Assembly (NCBI GenBank): GCA_964017065.1
Contig: OZ024783.1
Location: 3,848,932 to 3,912,931, forward strand
Direction of reading: 5' to 3'
DNA length: 64,000 nucleotides
From: Haliclona indistincta
Taxonomy: Eukaryota; Porifera; Demospongiae; Haplosclerida; Chalinidae
Within the stretch, counting starts at the first letter, position 1. Every line of letters starts with the position of its first letter. Under the pieces are notes generated by a model. The model saw only the letters and a program-made list of their open reading frames with translations, searched no databases and was not told the origin of the DNA. Both the position numbers and the translations under genes were made by a program. Shown one piece after another: positions 50,553 to 61,144 of this stretch.

Positions 50553-51581
50553 ATGACTAGAAACTGCAGCTACCAAGTGGATACAAACGAAACGGAGAAC
50601 ATTCTTCAGTGGATGGGCTATTTGGGATTGATGTCTACTGTTGTTTGCATAACTGCCGCAGTGCTAGTGTTCATGTTCAAGCTACATGTGTATTTCGTCT
50701 ACCGCCTCGGCCTTTATCAAGTTGGGTCGGCTGTTTTGTATGATATCGCGCTAACGCTTGATGAGGTCATACTGTTTCCTAATGATGGCATTAATGATGC
50801 ACAGAATCTCTGGCTGTGTAAAACGGTTGGCTTCTTTTTTCTCTATTTCTCATGGGTGAAGCTGCTCTTTACAGGCTGGCTGGTTGTGCATCTGTTTTGC
50901 CTAGCGGTTTTCTATAAAAATCTTCAGAAAGATCACAAGCGTTATGAAAAGGTGTGTTTTATGATATCAATCTTGCTTCCTCTTCTGTTCTCATGGATAC
51001 CATTTGCGAGTGGAGCATATGGTCCTGCTGGTGCTTGGTGTTGGATTCAGAATTGGAAAGATAACTGCATAGACAACATATCAATTGCTGGAGTTGTAGA
51101 GCAGTTTGCACTGTGGTATGGGCCAGCTATGGTGATCTCTGTAGTGGAATCCATTGCAATAATTGTGATTGTATTACGCTTATTGTGTTGCTATATGCCT
51201 GTGGAAGTGACACAAAATGCACAAAAGCGATGCAAGGCTCTCAGTGAACTTCTTCCACTTCTTGCCTATCCCATCCTATTTTGTGTTTTACTAATACCTC
51301 CGCTAGTGAACAGAATAGTTGAAGCAGCTAGCACAGGCCAGCAGCCAAACACTGCCGCAATAATAGCTAGTGGTATATCTGTCCCTTTGCGTTCATTCTT
51401 TTCTGGATTGACCTTGCTAACTCATGTTCTTGTGATAAAGATGTGCTTCGGACGTACTGAATACGTACAATCGACCACATACCCTGATGCATGGGTCTTT
51501 GTTAATTATGGCTCATCATCTCATGGTAGTACCAATTGTGAAGCAAATGTTTATCATGTTAATCGTGGTAAAGTAGTGTAA
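50553..51581 (+). CDS. 7TM receptor, copy 3
   Basis: Intact single exon, 342 residues. Same layout as copy 2 but the most diverged of the four: an N-terminus with NCSYQVDTNETEN, the conserved YGPAGAWCWIQNW loop and NCIDNISIAG, and a shorter third loop (TQNAQKRCKALSELLP). The extracellular loop before helix 3 differs (FPNDGINDAQNLW), so ligand specificity may differ. The upstream sequence does not share the leader of the other copies. Confidence 0.8.
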   Translation: MTRNCSYQVDTNETENILQWMGYLGLMSTVVCITAAVLVFMFKLHVYFVYRLGLYQVGSAVLYDIALTLDEVILFPNDGINDAQNLWLCKTVGFFFLYFSWVKLLFTGWLVVHLFCLAVFYKNLQKDHKRYEKVCFMISILLPLLFSWIPFASGAYGPAGAWCWIQNWKDNCIDNISIAGVVEQFALWYGPAMVISVVESIAIIVIVLRLLCCYMPVEVTQNAQKRCKALSELLPLLAYPILFCVLLIPPLVNRIVEAASTGQQPNTAAIIASGISVPLRSFFSGLTLLTHVLVIKMCFGRTEYVQSTTYPDAWVFVNYGSSSHGSTNCEANVYHVNRGKVV

Positions 51582-52198
51582 CTAAGCACCATCATAACTT
51601 ATTGTGTAGTAACTATAATAGCAATGCATTCCTTGGCGACATGTTGAGTACTAGTATTTTTAGAGAGTTGTTTAGTATTAATATTTAATTTTTTGAATTG
51701 TACTAGTATGTTTGAAGAATTCTTTAGAGTATTTTTGAATCGTATTTTGAGTAATAGTATTGTTTTTGTGTGACTATGTAAACCATCGTTTACCCACAGT
51801 TCAGGGGTAGATCCTAGGGGGAGTCCGAGGGATTTCCCCCTGAGCTGCTGAGTATTGACTCGAGACCGCTAATTGCGCCGATTATGCTAGCATAATTTTT
51901 GGCATTTTAGGCATGATAAAGCATTGAGCATATTGCTAGCATAATAATAGGTACCATCACAGAGCTCGCGAATAAGTGTACTCAACAGCGAACTATCGGC
52001 TGTCGTAAGAGTTGTATATCTTGGGTAAGTCTGCATGATAAAGCGTGTGCGTTATTTAGAATAATAAATAATCCTTGCCAGTCCAGTATTACAGTCCAGT
52101 GTTCCAGTCCAGCGAATATACACGTATTAATCGCTGTGCAGTGGAATACCAGATTATTGACCCGAAGTGCAGACAGTATCACTACTGTATAGAGCAGT
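51582..52198. other. Intergenic, mostly unassigned
   Basis: AT-rich. 51800-51860 (GGGGTAGATCCTAGGGGGAG, GGATTTCCCCCTGAGC) looks like a dispersed-repeat fragment. The final 30 bp carry the conserved 7TM leader (GCAGACAGTATCACT, GTATAGAGCAGT). Confidence 0.45.
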
Positions 52199-53279
52199 AT
52201 GAAATTGATTAATGGATCGAATTGCAGCCATCCAATGTCTAGAAATGAAACAGACACGATTCTTCGTTGTATGGGCTTCATTGGACTGTCCTCGGTTATT
52301 GTGTGTTTCACTTCTGTCGTGCTAGTGTTCGTTTTTAAGCTATACAAATACTTCGTCCATCGCCTCGCTCTTTACCAGGTGTTGGCGGCTTTGTTATAAT
52401 TATGGTCTCACACTCACGTTAGAACTACTGTTTCTTATCGTTCGTAAAGATGATGAAAAGAATCGCTGGCTCTGTGAAACAATTGGGTTCTTTTCTCTTT
52501 ACTTCTCATGGGTGAAGCTGCTTTTTGCAGCCTGGCTGGTTATGAATCTGTTTTGCCAAGCTGTTCTCTACAAAGATCCTCAAAGAGATCACAAGTGTTA
52601 TGAAAAGTTGTGTGTAATCACATTGATTTTATTTCCCCTTCTGTTCACATGGATACCACTTGTAACTGAAGAATATGGCCCTGCTGGTGCTTGGTGCTGG
52701 ATTCAGAACTGGAAGAATAATTGCATCGATAACGTATCAATTACTGGCGTTACAGAGCAGTTTGCACTGTGGTATGGGCCAGCTATGTTGGTCTCTGTAG
52801 TGGAATCCATTGCAATAATTGTGATTGTATTCTGGCTACTGTTTTGCTATCAGCCTCTAGCTAATGACAGTCAAGGAACATCAGCATACCTTTTGGAAGA
52901 AACACAAAGTGCTGCACAAAAGCGACGCAAAGCTCTGAAGGAACTTCTTCCACTTCTTGCCTATCCCATCCTATTTTGTGTGTTACTTATACCACCATTA
53001 GTGAACAGAATAATTGGAGCAGCTAACAAAAGCCAGGAGCCTAACGTTACTGCTATTCTAGCTAGTGGCATAACTGTCCCTTTACGCTCATTCTTTGCTG
53101 GCTTGACCTTGTTCATTCACATTCTTGTTTTAAAGATATGCTTCAGACGTACTGGATATGTTCGGTTGATCACATACTCCAACCCATGGGTTTTCGTTGG
53201 GCCTGTCTCTACCGATAATTATGAAGAGATTGAAGCAAGTGGCATTCATCATGCTGATGCTGATAAAATACTTAACTAA
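52199..53279 (+). pseudogene. 7TM receptor, copy 4, broken early
   Basis: The first frame (MKLINGSNCSHPMS to YQVLAALL) stops at 52399 because four extra bases sit at GCGGCTTTGTTATAATTATGGT, where copy 2 has GCGGCTCTTTGCTATGGT. The rest resumes in another frame at about 52401 (YGLTLTLELLFLIVRKDD) and runs intact to 53279 with all later helices and YGPAGAWCWI. It lacks a usable start for the full receptor unless the four bases are an assembly error. Otherwise well preserved and close to copies 1 and 2. Confidence 0.75.
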
Positions 53280-53962
53280 GCACCATCTCAATCAGTAATT
53301 TTATAGTATTATGACACGTGTACTAACTATAATAGCAATGCATCCATCTGCATCCGTCATTATGTATACATGTTTTGAATAATAGTATTTATTGTGTCAG
53401 TGTTGACATTTAAAATTCTCGACAGCCAGCTGCGTTGGGCATTTTCAACGTCACAAGTTTATATAGCATTAGTGCTGCAATGCTAATGATATTCACCGTT
53501 GTGTAATGATATTCACAACAGCAGTAATGAACTCTTGCTTGGTCTTATTATATCATAGACGCTACAGTACCTATGTGGTATTGCATTGAGACTATAACTG
53601 GCTTTAAATAATTTTATCAAACAAAACACTATACCATGCATAGTATGTGGCAATTGCACCAACGGGTATATTGACGGTTGCATACTGTTACTTTGGACCA
53701 AGCTAGCATGCAGAAACAAATGTAATGCAAGTGTGACTGTGACTGAGTATAATTGTAGAATTTATTGGATGGATACAATTTATGCTCAATTGTTTCGTTG
53801 TCAATACAAAAAATTGAATACGTGCCATTGATACAGACTGTTGGACAAATCACACGTTAACTTGATAATAATTATGATTCAATGCTAGAATGATTAACTG
53901 AATCATCACGGCTCATTAGTCATTAAATGTGCATGCAGGAACGCATAATGACAGGGAGCACA

Positions 53963-54253
53963 GTAAAAAGACAGGGGCGTGACACTCCCACGTATTCGAT
54001 TAAAAATTTGACCACAAATAATTATGTGATGGACGTGTTTCTAAAGATAGACTATAGCTGATTGCAGCAAACTTGCATTGAGTCTCGAGCTCAGTATTGA
54101 CAAACAGACTATATGGACTCTTATTTGTGGTCAACACCACACCTCTCCTTGTACATGCTAGCAGAAGATCTATGGTCTATCTCAGTTCCATATCTGTGTG
54201 GAGTTAAAATTTCTAATCAAATGCGTGGGAGTGTCACACGCCTGCCTTTTTAC
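53963..54253. mobile_element. 291-bp TIR element
   Basis: The left end GTAAAAAGACAGG, then CGTGACACTCCCACG, and the right end CGTGGGAGTGTCAC, then GCCTGCCTTTTTAC, are imperfect inverted repeats of about 30 bp. The interior shares words with the region at 35590-35700. No clear target duplication. The 680 bp before it, after 7TM copy 4, show nothing recognisable. Confidence 0.7.
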
Positions 54254-54374
54254 CGCACTCACAATCACTATGTGCTCCTGGTGCTTGAAAAATTTAAATT
54301 GCATTATGAAATAATAATTAATGTAGAGATTCAGAGTTTAGTATTGATCTAGTAAACCAGCATGCAAACATAAT

Positions 54375-56629
54375 TTAAAGTTTAGGACTTTTTTGGGAGA
54401 TCAGAAAATTAAAGTTAAACAATTTCGGTTCACTTTGACCAAATATAAAAGAGGGAACTGATGTATCAGAAGCTGTAGATGATGGATTGAGCGGCTTCTC
54501 CTTTGCTGCGGGTTCACTTTGACCAAATAGAAAAGAGAGAGCTGGTCTATCAGAAGCTGTAGTAGATGGATTGAGCGGCTTCTCCTTTGCTGCAGGTTCA
54601 CTTTGACCAAACAGAAAAGAGAGAGCTGGTCTATCAGAAGCTGTAGTAGATGGATTGAGCGGTGCATTAATCTCCTCCTTTGCTGCGGGTTCACTTAGAC
54701 CAAATAGAAAAGAGGGAGCTGGTCTATCAGAAGCTGTAGCAGATGGATTGAGCGATGCATTAATCTCCTCCTTTGCTGCGGGTTCACTTAGACCAAATAG
54801 AAAAGAGGGAGCTGGTCTATCAGAAGCTGTAGCAGATGGATTGAGCGATGCATGAATCTCCTCCTTTGCTGTGGGTTCACTTTGACCAAATAGAAAAGAG
54901 AGAGCTGGTCTATCAGAAGCTGTAGTAGATGGATTGAGCGGCTTCTCCTTTGTTGCGGGTTCACTTTGACCAAATAGAAAAGAGAGAGCTGGTCTATCAG
55001 AAGCTGGATTGAGTGGTGCATGAATCTCCTCCTTTGCTGCGGGTTCACTTTCACCAAATAGAAAAGAGGGAGCTGGTCTATCAGAAGCTGTAGTAGATGG
55101 ATTGAGCGGTGCATGAATCTCCTCCTTTGCTGCGGGTTCACTTTGACCAAATATAAAAGGTGCATGAATCTCCTCCTTTGCTGCGGGTTCCCGCTTTGCA
55201 GCAACCATATCATAAAGTGTTTCCATTTCTTCTATAAACCGCTCCTTTATTCCCTTGGCATACCTAATTGTATCCTATGAGTAAGATAATAGAGCAATGG
55301 TATATGTTACATGGTCATTAGACGGAATTCTGTTTACTAGTCATAAAATGGCGATTATATGCGCAGGTCATATAGTACCATGAACAACTGAAAGGTGATT
55401 GGCGCTAAGTTGCGTGCTGGGACAACGTACATGACACTGACGGACAAGTAGAATGGACAATAGCAGCTCTATAGTGACATTTGTCAATGGAAATTCTCTA
55501 GAAAGATGGTAAACAAACTAAGCTACCTGATAGCACACGTTTAACATCAAAATTCTGGTTCTAAGGATCTAAATACCAAAGTAAAGTATGGCCACAAAGC
55601 AGGAGCTTGATATCATACCCTGATCAACTGTAAAACAGCTCTAGAACTGGTCTATTGGACATAAATTATCGTTGCACCAACAGCCATGCACACAAAACTC
55701 AACTTGATTCAAGAGTTTTTTAATTTTCATGAGAGTTTGACCCAACCAAAATCATTAACATGTGTTCGTGTATTATAGAAAACAGTTTGTAAGCCAGGCA
55801 TAGTATCCAATTTTGCACGCTAAATGATTAATTTTAGTCAAGCAAAAGCATTTTTAACGGATGGAATATCGAATGCATCTATAGATAAATTCAAAACCTG
55901 CCTTTGAAAACTGGGTATTGCTTGCAGCACCAATTATTAGCGCTGTGGAAGCCATGAAAATGGGATGCTCAATGGCGTCCATACATTTTAGACAAAATTA
56001 ATACGTAAATGAATGCATACCAGACAAAATACGGAAACATTAGCTCTGTGTCTGCTTGTTGCTGCCTGATAAGCCCTCTCAACATGCATGCAAATTCATT
56101 ATAGTGGCCTTACATTGATTAATTTTTCTTGCCTAGAGAGGCGGTTATTCATAGACTCTTCTAAATGCTTCATCTCTTCTTTGTGAGCTCTATCTCTTTT
56201 CTCCATTTCTCTAGTGAACTCCTTCCTTACAGCCTCTATCTCTACCATGTGACGTTGCTCCATCTTTCTGATCAATTTTATGTCCACTGGTCGCTGTGGG
56301 CACTCGTCTTTTTCGTGTTCGGCCAAGTGTCTTAGCTCGCCTATCCACTGACACCCTTCCTTCTTCCTTGAACAGTGAACTTTTAAACCAAGCACCTCTC
56401 GCTGATCTTTCTTGTCCAGAAGACTGTTGAACTGATGCTCTCGGCAGATGGGGCATGGTTGACCGGATTCCTTGACTCGTCCGATACACTCGGCGCAGTA
56501 CTTGGCTCCACAGCAGCCCAACAGGTGAGGATCACGGAACGGGAGGAGGCACACAGGACAGGTAAGAGACTCTGGGACATTGTCAACAAACTCACACTCG
56601 TATCCTGACGGAAGAGGAGCACTCGCCAT
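54375..56629 (-). CDS. RING/TRAF-finger protein with nine FxFG repeats
   Basis: Exons 56114-56629 and 54375-55274 join in phase to give 471 residues. Exon 1: RING-like domain (CPVCLLPFRDPHLLGCCGAK, CPICREHQF), a shortened TRAF-type finger region (HCSRKKEGCQWIGEL, HEKDECPQRP; one Cys/His segment present in the paralogues is missing) and a coiled coil. Exon 2: DTIRYAKGIKERF, then nine repeats of SFLFG-type motifs with QSEPAAKEE and LNPSTTASDRPA linkers. FxFG repeats are the hallmark of nucleoporins, where they bind transport receptors; here that is only a resemblance. The repeats are near identical at DNA level, which indicates recent tandem growth. Confidence 0.78.
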
Positions 56630-56787
56630 TGCGGTCAGGGCCCTGACTTGCGGTACTTAGTGAATGTTATTATTATTAATTTTTCTGAAATCTCAGTCTA
56701 ATTTTCAAAAATTAGATACATTATTATTAAGCAAGCAAAGTTTTGATAATAAACGTATTTCTAAAGTCATGCACTGTATGGTTATAC

Positions 56788-58453
56788 TCAATTTGGAAAT
56801 AGAGGGTATCTAACTTGAGCAGCTGATTGGTATGGTGGATGCACAGGCCCAGCCTGGTACACACCATATTGCAGAGGACTGCGATATCTCACGTAGCCAG
56901 TGAAAGCCGTTGGTGGTGGTCCTTGAAGGAGTGGAGGTCTCGACTGTGGGAAGAGAGGAGTAGGGCGAGGTTGCTGCTGCAGCTGTGGTAGAAGGGGACT
57001 CGGTACACCAAGCCCCATGAGCTTCTCTTCCACTGCGCGTTTTAACTGATACATGTCAACAACATGCCCGTCCATCATAATAGCAAAGCTCTTCTCTACA
57101 TTGGTCATTTTAGCTTTAAACTTCTCTTGTAGCTCCTTTATTTCATTTAGCCGCTCATTCTGCAGAAACAATAAAATATTTTGGCAGTCAAAAACATGCA
57201 ATTTCGAGTATGTGATTTTTTAAAAAGATCAATAAGCAAGAATGCTGAAATATAAGGCAAAAATACAACAGAGCTCTATGATAAATAATGTGATCGACAT
57301 AATTAGCTGATTTCATGTCAATTGGTTTGAATTGTTTGTAACTATGTTTCTCGTTGCTAGACGTAAGTTTTAAACTTTGCGAAGCACGATCGTGTCATAA
57401 AATCTACCGCCTTGTACAATTTGCACTCTAAAAGTTGTATGTGTAAACATACATGGTAAATAGTTAACATTGTAAATAATTTATCATTCTAAATATTTAA
57501 CATCGCAAAATATCGGCAAATAATTGTAGATATTTTAGCATAGCAAATATCGGCAAATGATTATTGTAAATATTTAACATTACTAATGTAACTTTTGTAA
57601 ACATTATTGTAAATATATTTCTATCAAGCTAACATGTTCTCCCAACAACACTATATCTAACAGTGTACAGACCAACCTTGACTTTCTTCTCCAACAGCTT
57701 CATTTCAGTCATGTGGACTTTGTCCTTTCTCTCCATTTCCATTCGGAACTTTTCTCTTACATTAGCCATCTCCGTCTTGTGGGCGTTGTCTTTCCTTATC
57801 ATCGCTTCTTTAAAATCTTTTCTCTCTGTAGCTATCTCTGCTCTGTTCGTTCTATCCTTTGCTTCCATCTCTCTTTTAAGCTCCTCTTTCACAGTAGCCA
57901 TCCCTGTCCTGTGAGCTCTACCCTTAGCTTCCATTTCTTGTCTGAACTCCTCCCTCACAGCTGCTATTTCTCCCTTAAAACGCTGCTCCATCTTTCTCAC
58001 AAGAATCTCCACTTTCACTTCTACAGGCTGCTTTGGGCACTCGTTCTGTTCATGTTCAGCTAGTCGGCGACGAGGGACGTATTCTCCACACCCGTATCGA
58101 CAGTCTAGTATAGCCCACTCACATTCTTTCTCGTGGTCTTTCAAAAATCTCAGCTCGCCCTCCCACTTGCACCCTTCCTTCTTTTTAGAGCAACGTACTC
58201 TAAGACTGAAGACTTTAGACTGGTCGCTTTTGTCCAGAAGCGTGTTGAACTGTTTATTACAGATGGGGCATGGTTGTCCAGATGCCTTGACGCGCCCGAT
58301 ACACTCGGCGCAGTACTTAGCTCCACAGCAGTCCAACAGGTGAGGATCACGGAACGGCAGGTGACACACAAGACAGGAGAGTGACTCAGGAACAGAGTCT
58401 ACAAAGTCGTACTCTAATCCTCCGTTTGAGAGAGAAGAACAAGACGCCATCAT
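56788..58453 (-). CDS. RING/TRAF-finger protein with long coiled coil and Pro-rich tail
   Basis: Exons 57677-58453 and 56788-57159, in phase, about 382 residues from MMASCSS. RING-like domain (CLVCHLPFRDPHLLDCCGAK, CPICNKQF), TRAF-type finger (RCSKKKEGCKWEGEL, CRYGCGEYVPRRRL), then an unusually long coiled coil in which a unit of about 18-20 residues (EEFRQEMEAKGRAHRTGMA) recurs about five times. The second exon continues the coil (NERLNEIKELQEKFKAKM) and ends in a Pro/Gln-rich tail (LPQLQQQPRPTPLFPQSRPP). E3-like scaffold by family. A fragment of the tail exon is found, inverted, at 44530. Confidence 0.8.
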
Positions 58454-58519
58454 TAGAACACGTGTACGGCAGCTGCTATTTTGAAGTTTAAATTTCGCGC
58501 GTTGGCGCGTTAATTGCGT

Positions 58520-58738
58520 GGCAGTCTGAGCTGAATTCAAATTTCGCGTTCACACATTCTCAAAAATTATCTGAATTAAATTTTATTGTTGTAATAAGAT
58601 TAAAAGTATCTAGTACATCAACAAGTTGTCACTGTACAGTCATCAACAACAGAACACATAATAACTGTGCTTACAATGAAAAAACATACAAGTTACAAAT
58701 TTGGAATTATGTGATAAATCTGAGTCTTCAGTCACTTG
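58520..58738. repeat. 3' flank duplicated at 60940-61144
   Basis: The sequence downstream of the RING-A20 gene (AACAAGTTGTCACTGTACAG, CATCAACAACAGAACACATAA) recurs almost unchanged downstream of the OTU-A20 gene. The two genes therefore share 3' coding and flanking DNA by duplication. Confidence 0.88.
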
Positions 58739-60847
58739 TCAAGGTTTCCAACAATGCTGACAATAATAGTTATACTCGGGCACGGCATAGAAAGAACAAC
58801 CAGTAGTACGACAGAGAGTTTTTGGAAGAACCTTTTCATCGCTTCTTCCAACGCCTCTTGCAGTTGCTGCTGGATATTGTTGCTGTGATGCTTGAGAAGA
58901 ACCGCCATCATACCTAGCTCCAGCGTAGCTTGCTGCACCACCTGAGTAAGGTGGGTACCCCGATCCTCCAGCGGCCGGTGGGTATGCTGCCGCTCCTGGT
59001 GGTTGGTAGGATCCTCCATGAGGTCCCCTTGTTTGTAAGTAGTCAGAAGCGCCAGGAGGTGGGTGCCCAGACGAGGGAGAAGGATACGCTGCTGCTTTGT
59101 CATCTTGGTGAGGGTAACCACTTGAGGGCAAGTGAGAGTTTGATGGTCGTCTGGCTTCGTTCCATCTTTCCTGGGTAGGACGAGGCGGCGATTTAATTCT
59201 TTCATCTGCGTCAAGAGCGATCACTCGATCGTTCAGTTGCTCACTGCGAGGTACATTACCACTTCCTTTAACATATTTTTGCTGTGATGCTTGAGAAGAA
59301 CTGCCATCATACCTAGCTCCAGCGTAGCTGGCTGCACTGCCTGGGTAAGGAGGGTACCCCGATCCTCCAGCTGCAGGAGGGTATGCTGCTGCTCCAGGTG
59401 AGTGGTAGGATCCTCCATGAGGTCCCCTTGTTTGTAAGTAGTCAGAAGCCCCAGGAGGTGGGAGACCTGACGAGGGAGAGGAATACGCTGCTGGTTTGCC
59501 ATCTTGGTGAGGGTAACCACTAGAAGGCAAGTGAGAGTTTGATGGTCGTCTGGCTTCGTTCCATCTTTCCTGGGTTGGACGAGGCGGCGATCTAATTCTT
59601 TCATCTGCGTCAAGAGCGATCACTCGATCGTTCAGTTGCTCACTGCGAGGTACATTACCACTTCCTTTAACATATTTTTGCTGTGATGCTTGAGAAGAAC
59701 CGCCATCATACCTAGCTCCAGCGTCATTCCTTTTGGTTGCTTTAAAATCACTAACAGTGTCATGTTCTCCAGCAGTACCATGCTCGTAGCAGTTGCGGTC
59801 GGCACCTCTCACAGCATTTCTCTTCCTCATAGACATCTGCTCTTCCACAGATAGACTCATATTCACTTTATTCAGTGACTGTTGCAATTGCCTGATTTCT
59901 TCATTCTTTGTCTCAATTGTTTTCCTAAACTCTTCTCTTACAGCAGCCATCTCAAGCTTGTGGCGATCCTCCATCTTTCTCATGAGGCTCTCCATTTTTA
60001 CCTCCATTGGTCGCTGTGGACACTCATCTTCTTCATGCTCAGTCAGTCGACACAGAAAAACAAGTTCACCACACTCGTGGCGACATTTCACTAAAGCCCA
60101 TTTGCATTCTTCTTTCTCGTGGTGGTTCAGGCGTCGCAGCTCACCCATCCACTCACAACCTTCATCAGTTTTTGAGCAGCGTACCCTTAGTCCTAGCACC
60201 TTTCGCTGATCGTTCTTGTCCAGCATTGTGTTGAACTGATGCTCTCGGCAGATGGGACATGGTTGACCGGATTCCTTGACTCGTCCGATACACTCGGCGC
60301 AGTACTTGGCTCCACAGCAGTCCAACAGGTGAGGATCACGGAAAGGTAGGAGGCACACAGGACAGACAAGAGCCTCAGGGATTGGGTCGACAAAGTTACA
60401 TTGTGCAGGTACACCGTTCTTCTGAATGCATTTCGGAGGATCGTTTTCTCCTCTCTCTAATACGAGGCCCGGAGAAGAATTACCAGCAACCATTTCTTGT
60501 GCGTCAGCTGGTGCCGCCAAAGGAATTTGACCCAACCTCTTACGCTCACTGTAGCATTTTGAACAGTAGAACCCATTCTCTTTGGGACCAAAATAATAGC
60601 ATCCAGGTGACCGACACTGATCACGCAGTTTCTTTGCACCGATCCCACCTCCATTTTTTTGTGAACTTGGTTTGGGTACCGGCCTTGCTAGCTGTTTAGG
60701 CTCAGTCTGATGAGAGTACGCCTTGAAACCACGTTCATAGCAGTTCTTGCACATGCCCAGATATTGTGGTTTACCAGGATTGCTGCTACAGCTAATGCAT
60801 TTCAAGGAGCCGGTCCCTCCACTCGCTGTTCTTCTGCTCGCATCCAT
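58739..60847 (-). CDS. RING/TRAF-finger protein fused to A20-type zinc fingers
   Basis: Single exon, 702 residues. Order: two A20-type fingers (CISCSSNPGKPQYLGMCKNC; CRSPGCYYFGPKENGFYCSK) at about 17-105, RING-like domain at about 160-205 (CPVCLLPFRDPHLLDCCGAK), TRAF-type finger (RCSKTDEGCEWMGEL), coiled coil to about 335, two copies of a 133-residue Pro/Gly/Ser-rich module, and a final A20 finger (CRTTGCSFYAVPEYNYYCQH). The fingers, module and C-terminus are nearly identical to those of the adjacent OTU-A20 gene, while the RING part matches the neighbouring RING genes, so the gene is a fusion of the two families. A20 fingers bind ubiquitin or confer E3 activity in known proteins; here a ubiquitin-binding ligase is inferred. 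Confidence 0.85.
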   Translation of the reverse strand: MDASRRTASGGTGSLKCISCSSNPGKPQYLGMCKNCYERGFKAYSHQTEPKQLARPVPKPSSQKNGGGIGAKKLRDQCRSPGCYYFGPKENGFYCSKCYSERKRLGQIPLAAPADAQEMVAGNSSPGLVLERGENDPPKCIQKNGVPAQCNFVDPIPEALVCPVCLLPFRDPHLLDCCGAKYCAECIGRVKESGQPCPICREHQFNTMLDKNDQRKVLGLRVRCSKTDEGCEWMGELRRLNHHEKEECKWALVKCRHECGELVFLCRLTEHEEDECPQRPMEVKMESLMRKMEDRHKLEMAAVREEFRKTIETKNEEIRQLQQSLNKVNMSLSVEEQMSMRKRNAVRGADRNCYEHGTAGEHDTVSDFKATKRNDAGARYDGGSSQASQQKYVKGSGNVPRSEQLNDRVIALDADERIRSPPRPTQERWNEARRPSNSHLPSSGYPHQDGKPAAYSSPSSGLPPPGASDYLQTRGPHGGSYHSPGAAAYPPAAGGSGYPPYPGSAASYAGARYDGSSSQASQQKYVKGSGNVPRSEQLNDRVIALDADERIKSPPRPTQERWNEARRPSNSHLPSSGYPHQDDKAAAYPSPSSGHPPPGASDYLQTRGPHGGSYQPPGAAAYPPAAGGSGYPPYSGGAASYAGARYDGGSSQASQQQYPAATARGVGRSDEKVLPKTLCRTTGCSFYAVPEYNYYCQHCWKP

Positions 60848-61144
60848 GTTGTTTTATAATGTCAAGAGAACCGTCTTGTAATAACGCGTAAGGGTGCTAG
60901 TCCACGGCGGACGGAAACGCGAAATCATGTGAGGCCTAATGAACACAGTGGTTCAAATTTCACGTGTTCACACATTCTCACAAAATTATTTTATTGTTGT
61001 AATAAGATTAAAAGTATCTAGTACACCAACAAGTTGTCACTGTACAGTCATCAACAACAGAACACATAATAACTGTGTTTACAATGAAAAACATACAAGT
61101 TACAAATTTGGAATTTTGGATAAATCTGAGTCTTCAGTCACTTG

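Noticed and set aside
54401..55213. Gln/Arg/Leu-rich repetitive open frames overlapping the FxFG exon
   Set aside because: They are the same repeat read in another frame; the FxFG frame continues from the RING exon with a correct splice phase.
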